Shown piece after piece: positions 60,836 through 64,000 of a stretch of DNA of 64,000 bases. Under the pieces are notes generated by a model that saw only the letters and a program-made list of their open reading frames with translations, was not told where the DNA came from and did not search any database. Numbering within the stretch: position 1 is the first letter of the stretch; the number at the start of each line of letters is the position of its first letter. Source of the DNA: Acanthochromis polyacanthus (lineage: Eukaryota > Chordata > Actinopteri > Pomacentridae); the NCBI RefSeq assembly GCF_021347895.1, contig NC_067124.1, forward strand, positions 1,308,130 to 1,372,129. Reading direction: 5' to 3'. Both the position numbers and the translations under genes were made by a program.

Positions 60836-61833
60836 TTTTGTATGAGGAAGTCTGGAGTGGCAGAGAAGTATGTTAGAGTGGTGCAGGACATGTATGAGGA
60901 CTGTAAGACAGTGGTGAGGTGTGCTGTAGGAGTAACAGAGGAGTTCAAGGTGGAGGTGGGAGTACATCAGGGATCAGCTCTGAGCCCCTTCTTGTTTGCT
61001 ATGGTGATGGACAGGATGACAGACGAGGTTAGACAGGAGTCTCCATGGACTATGATGTTTGCAGATGACATTGTGATCTGTAGTGAGAGCAGGGAACAGG
61101 TGGAGGAGAAGCTAGAGGCATGGAGGTTTGCCCTGGAAAGGAGAGGAATGAAGGCTAGTCGCAGCAAGACGGAGTATCTGTGTGTGAATGAGAGGGACCC
61201 AAGTGGAAGAGTGAGGTTACAGGGAGAAGAGATCAAGAAGGTGGAGGATTTTAAGTACTTAGGGTCAACAGTCCAGAGCAATGGAGAGTGTGGAAAAGAG
61301 GTGAAGAAGCGTGTACAGGCAGGCTGGAACGGCTGGAGAAAAGTGTCAGGTGTGATGTGTGATAGAAGAGTTTCAGCTAAAATGAAAGGAAAGGTTTACA
61401 AAACTGTGGTGAGACCAGCCATGTTGTTTGGTCTGGAGACAGTGTCCCTGAGGAAAAGACAGGAGGCAGAGCTGGAGGTAGCAGAACTGAAGATGCTGAG
61501 GTTCTCTTTGGGAGTGACCAGGATGGATAGGATCAGGAATGAGGACATCAGAGGGACAGCACATGTTAGAGGCTTTGGAGATAAAGTCAGAGAGGCCAGA
61601 CTGAGATGGTTCAGACATGTCCAGAGGAGAGAGAGTGAATATATTGGTAGAAGGATGCTGAGTTTCCCACTGCCAGGCAGGAGGCCTAGAGGAAGACCAA
61701 AGAGGAGGTTTATGGATGTGGTTAAAGAGGACATGAAGGTAGTTGGTGTGAGAGAAGAGGATGCAGCAGACAGGGTTAGATGGAGGGAATTGATTCACTG
61801 TGGAGACCCCTGAAGGAAAAAGAAGAAGAACAT
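60836..61833 (+). mobile_element. 5'-truncated RTE-like LINE with perfect 16-bp target duplication
   Basis: A 1.0-kb insertion flanked by ATGACATGGATGTGTT at 60820-60835 and 61834-61849. It carries the 3' part of a reverse-transcriptase gene and ends in a short GAAGAA-type tail, as RTE-clade elements often do. The exact duplication and open frame indicate recent insertion into FAXC intron 1. Confidence 0.9.
60842..61813 (+). CDS. Reverse transcriptase C-terminal part (RTE-like LINE), partial
   Basis: An uninterrupted 323-residue frame ending in TGA. It includes VHQGSALSPFLFAMVMDRMT (RT fingers/palm), the catalytic FADDIVICSE, then KVEDFKYLGSTVQSNGE and a C-terminal LRWFRHVQRRESEYIGRRML region. 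The endonuclease and N-terminal RT are lost by 5' truncation, and the ATG at 60842 is internal to the original gene, so no functional enzyme is expected. Confidence 0.88.
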   Translation: MRKSGVAEKYVRVVQDMYEDCKTVVRCAVGVTEEFKVEVGVHQGSALSPFLFAMVMDRMTDEVRQESPWTMMFADDIVICSESREQVEEKLEAWRFALERRGMKASRSKTEYLCVNERDPSGRVRLQGEEIKKVEDFKYLGSTVQSNGECGKEVKKRVQAGWNGWRKVSGVMCDRRVSAKMKGKVYKTVVRPAMLFGLETVSLRKRQEAELEVAELKMLRFSLGVTRMDRIRNEDIRGTAHVRGFGDKVREARLRWFRHVQRRESEYIGRRMLSFPLPGRRPRGRPKRRFMDVVKEDMKVVGVREEDAADRVRWRELIHCGDP

Positions 61834-62299
61834 ATGACATGGATGTGTTCTAACACTAAAAATACCAACTACTAAATGACATTAATGTGTTCAAACACTA
61901 AAAATACCAACTACCAAATGGAGCATTATTTATAAATCTATATTCAGTCCTTCTGACCTTATTAAATAATTATTATGTAAGCCGTTGGCTTTGCCACAGA
62001 TCCTGCTTACACAACAAAAGGCAGAAACTACAATAAGGCGTCCCTATGACACTAAAGGAAACACTTTCATGCTTGATCATTTATAATGATAGAAGTTGTA
62101 TCATTCACACACAAAAAAAATGCACAATATATTATCTTACATGGTGATTTTTCTTGTGTTGATGCTCATTTAGGCTCCAGAGAGGTCAAACCTTCTCAGA
62201 AATTAGAAAATAGCAAACTGTAATTGGACTACCAAAGATTCTAAAGCAAGTCTGAGACATAGTTCTGGATATAAAAAACATTAAATTGTATGGAAATGG

Positions 62300-62661
62300 G
62301 GCTGCATAGTGGAATAGTGGTTAGCATTTTCGCCTTGCAGCAAGAAGATCCCGGTTCAAATCCCGGCCTGGGATCTTTCTGCATGGAGTTTGCATGTTCT
62401 CTCTGTGCATGCGTGGGTTTTCTCCGGGTACTCCGGCTTCCTCCCACAGTCCAAGAACATGCTGAGGTTAATTGGTTACTCTAAATTGTCCGTAGGTGTG
62501 AATGTGAGTGTGATTGTGTGTCTGTGTATGTAGCCCTGTGACAGACTGGTGACCTGTCCAGGGTGTCCCCTGCCTTCACCCGAGTCAGCTGGGATAGACT
62601 TCAGCACCCCCCTGGCCCGAATGAGGATGAAGCGGTGTTTAGAGGATGGATGGATGGAGGA
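62300..62661 (+). mobile_element. tRNA-related SINE, copy 3
   Basis: Close relative of 44555-44924 (same B-box-like GGTTCAAATCC, CTCCGGGTACTCCGGC and GGATGGATGG end). Target duplications TGTATGGAAATGG lie at 62287-62299 and 62662-62674. In FAXC intron 1. Confidence 0.9.
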
Positions 62662-62760
62662 TGTATGGAAATGGAAATAGATATTTACTCATGTTTTGCT
62701 ATTGTGCTCCTTGAGACATCAAAGAGCATTAATGTGTGGTTTTCTGCAGGACACCTCTGA

Positions 62761-62830
62761 ATAGAATAGAATAGAATAGAATAGAATAGAATATTATGTG
62801 TTTGTCCCACATGGGGAAATGTACGTCACA
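62761..62830 (-). mobile_element. Short LINE 3' end with (AATAG)n tail
   Basis: Plus-strand AATAG repeats followed by a sequence whose complement reads ATTTCCCCATGTGGGACAAA, similar to the LINE termini at 11460, 26640 and 30290. Only the last ~40 bp of the element are present. Confidence 0.65.
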
Positions 62831-64000
62831 GCAGTAAAGTGACAGTAAAAAAAAAAGCAAGAAAACAAAACTATAATTAAAGAGGTGAAGTAGTGTACAC
62901 ACTATACAGTATACCTAATAAAAGCAGAAGAACACAAGGATACTACTGATACATGTCACTGCATGTACTGCACGTCATTTCTTCATCTTAAGCCAATCTT
63001 AGCATCAAACGATGTAATCTCTGACTTGGAGAGAAGTGGAGAGAGGGCCAGGAAGTTCACAGATCTGCACATTCTAGAGGAGGTAATGGTGTAGTGTTAG
63101 ATTAAAGGCATTTATAGACAGGGATAGGTGATTTTCATTGAAAAAAGTTTCTAAATTTAAACCTTTCTATGCAGAGATCAGTTTTTAGGGGTTAATCAAT
63201 AACCGGAGAGAGATTTTAACACTGACATGAGGGTTAGCAGTGTGACCACTTAGCTTATATATTATTCATAAAATAATGTTCAGTACAAAGCAGAGCAGAT
63301 GTTGTCAGAGCGCTGTACTTCCATTAAGTTACACAAATCTAAAGAGCATTGGCCTGTGATAAAAGAGATCCAGAAGTGACCTACAGAGTCTGTGTCTGTC
63401 TGCAGGATGATGTCTGACAGCTGGAGAGAAACTGTTTGACATGATACATCACACATATTCCTCTTTAATTGTAGTTAGTTGCTGGATTGGCAGGTCCTGC
63501 TTAAGTTTTAGAGACATGGAAATAAATTCCCAAATGAATGTGCAATGAGACAGTGGAGTAAAGCAAGTAGGTTTTTAATTATTTTTTATTTGTTTGAATT
63601 TCTCAGTTCTTGTTTATAATGAGAGCTTTAATCATAATTGTAGTACTGGATGCCTTTCAAATCCACCTCACGTCCAGTGTTTGGCCTTTCAGTTATACTG
63701 CATTCACACACTGGCAGCTCCTCTCACTAATGAACACTAGTTTATGATTAAATGTGTCAGACAGCAGGCGTACAGACCAATAGGATGGGAAATCCTCCAC
63801 CTTTGTTTCCTCAAAATTACAGCAGCATGATGACTCATGAAGTCAATCATTTCAGTTCCAACAGAAGAGACAGACACAGTGGAGCAGCTTCAGCCATATT
63901 CTGCACATGGAGGGACTTTAAACTCCTGGAGAGCTCAGATCTTCATCCATTTCTAATGACAGTCTAAACTAAAAATAACCATCATTATTAGGAAATAGCA
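62831..64000. other. FAXC intron 1, remaining part
   Basis: No exon, repeat or RNA gene recognised up to the end of the window. Confidence 0.5.

Larger units (their letters stand above)
60794..61918. repeat. 42-bp minisatellite interrupted by a LINE
   Basis: Units of 42 bp with core AACACTGAAAATACCAAC...AAATGACATGGATGTG occur at 60794-60835 and, after the LINE, at 61850-61891, with a partial unit to about 61918. About two and a half units are visible in all. Confidence 0.8.

Overview
This window is nuclear DNA of a ray-finned (teleost) fish. The evidence is split vertebrate genes with GT-AG introns, abundant CA/TG and tetranucleotide microsatellites, and a typical teleost transposon load: Tc1/mariner, hAT, several non-LTR retrotransposons, tRNA-related SINEs and a solo LTR. 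Nothing prokaryotic, organellar or CRISPR-like is present.

Four recognisable protein genes lie head to tail on the plus strand: USP45 (3' twelve coding exons, 526-21273), PNISR (complete coding region, 35774-42794), COQ3 (complete, 47014-55327) and FAXC (first coding exon only, 59639-59898). From my knowledge of the human genome, FAXC-COQ3-PNISR-USP45 are neighbours in one orientation on chromosome 6q16, so this is a conserved block. The gene functions are unrelated: a deubiquitinase, an SR-rich splicing-associated protein, a mitochondrial coenzyme Q methyltransferase and an axon-development factor.

Between USP45 and PNISR, on the minus strand, is a seven-exon gene (28933-33161) with an uninterrupted 366-codon reading frame that I cannot assign to a characterised family. 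A decayed copy of its first exon lies about 6.5 kb away (26551-26730), so the gene belongs to a locally duplicated set. A second candidate, a short gene with a CpG-rich start and two well-spliced exons, lies between COQ3 and FAXC (56166-56950).

Mobile DNA fills the introns and intergenic regions. An intact Tc1-like element (1078-2712) and a nested hAT (9792-12104) are in USP45 introns; the hAT holds a fold-back mariner, a LINE 3' end and a long compound microsatellite. A fold-back DD37E Tc1/mariner derivative (21950-23262) follows USP45, and a second hAT (45684-46645) precedes COQ3. There are LINE fragments in both orientations, three SINE copies with 11-13 bp target duplications, an RTE-like LINE inside a 42-bp minisatellite (60836-61833) and a solo LTR (58442-58869). 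Both fold-back mariners share the same unusual design: the 3' end of the transposon, including the end of its transposase gene, is duplicated in inverted orientation.
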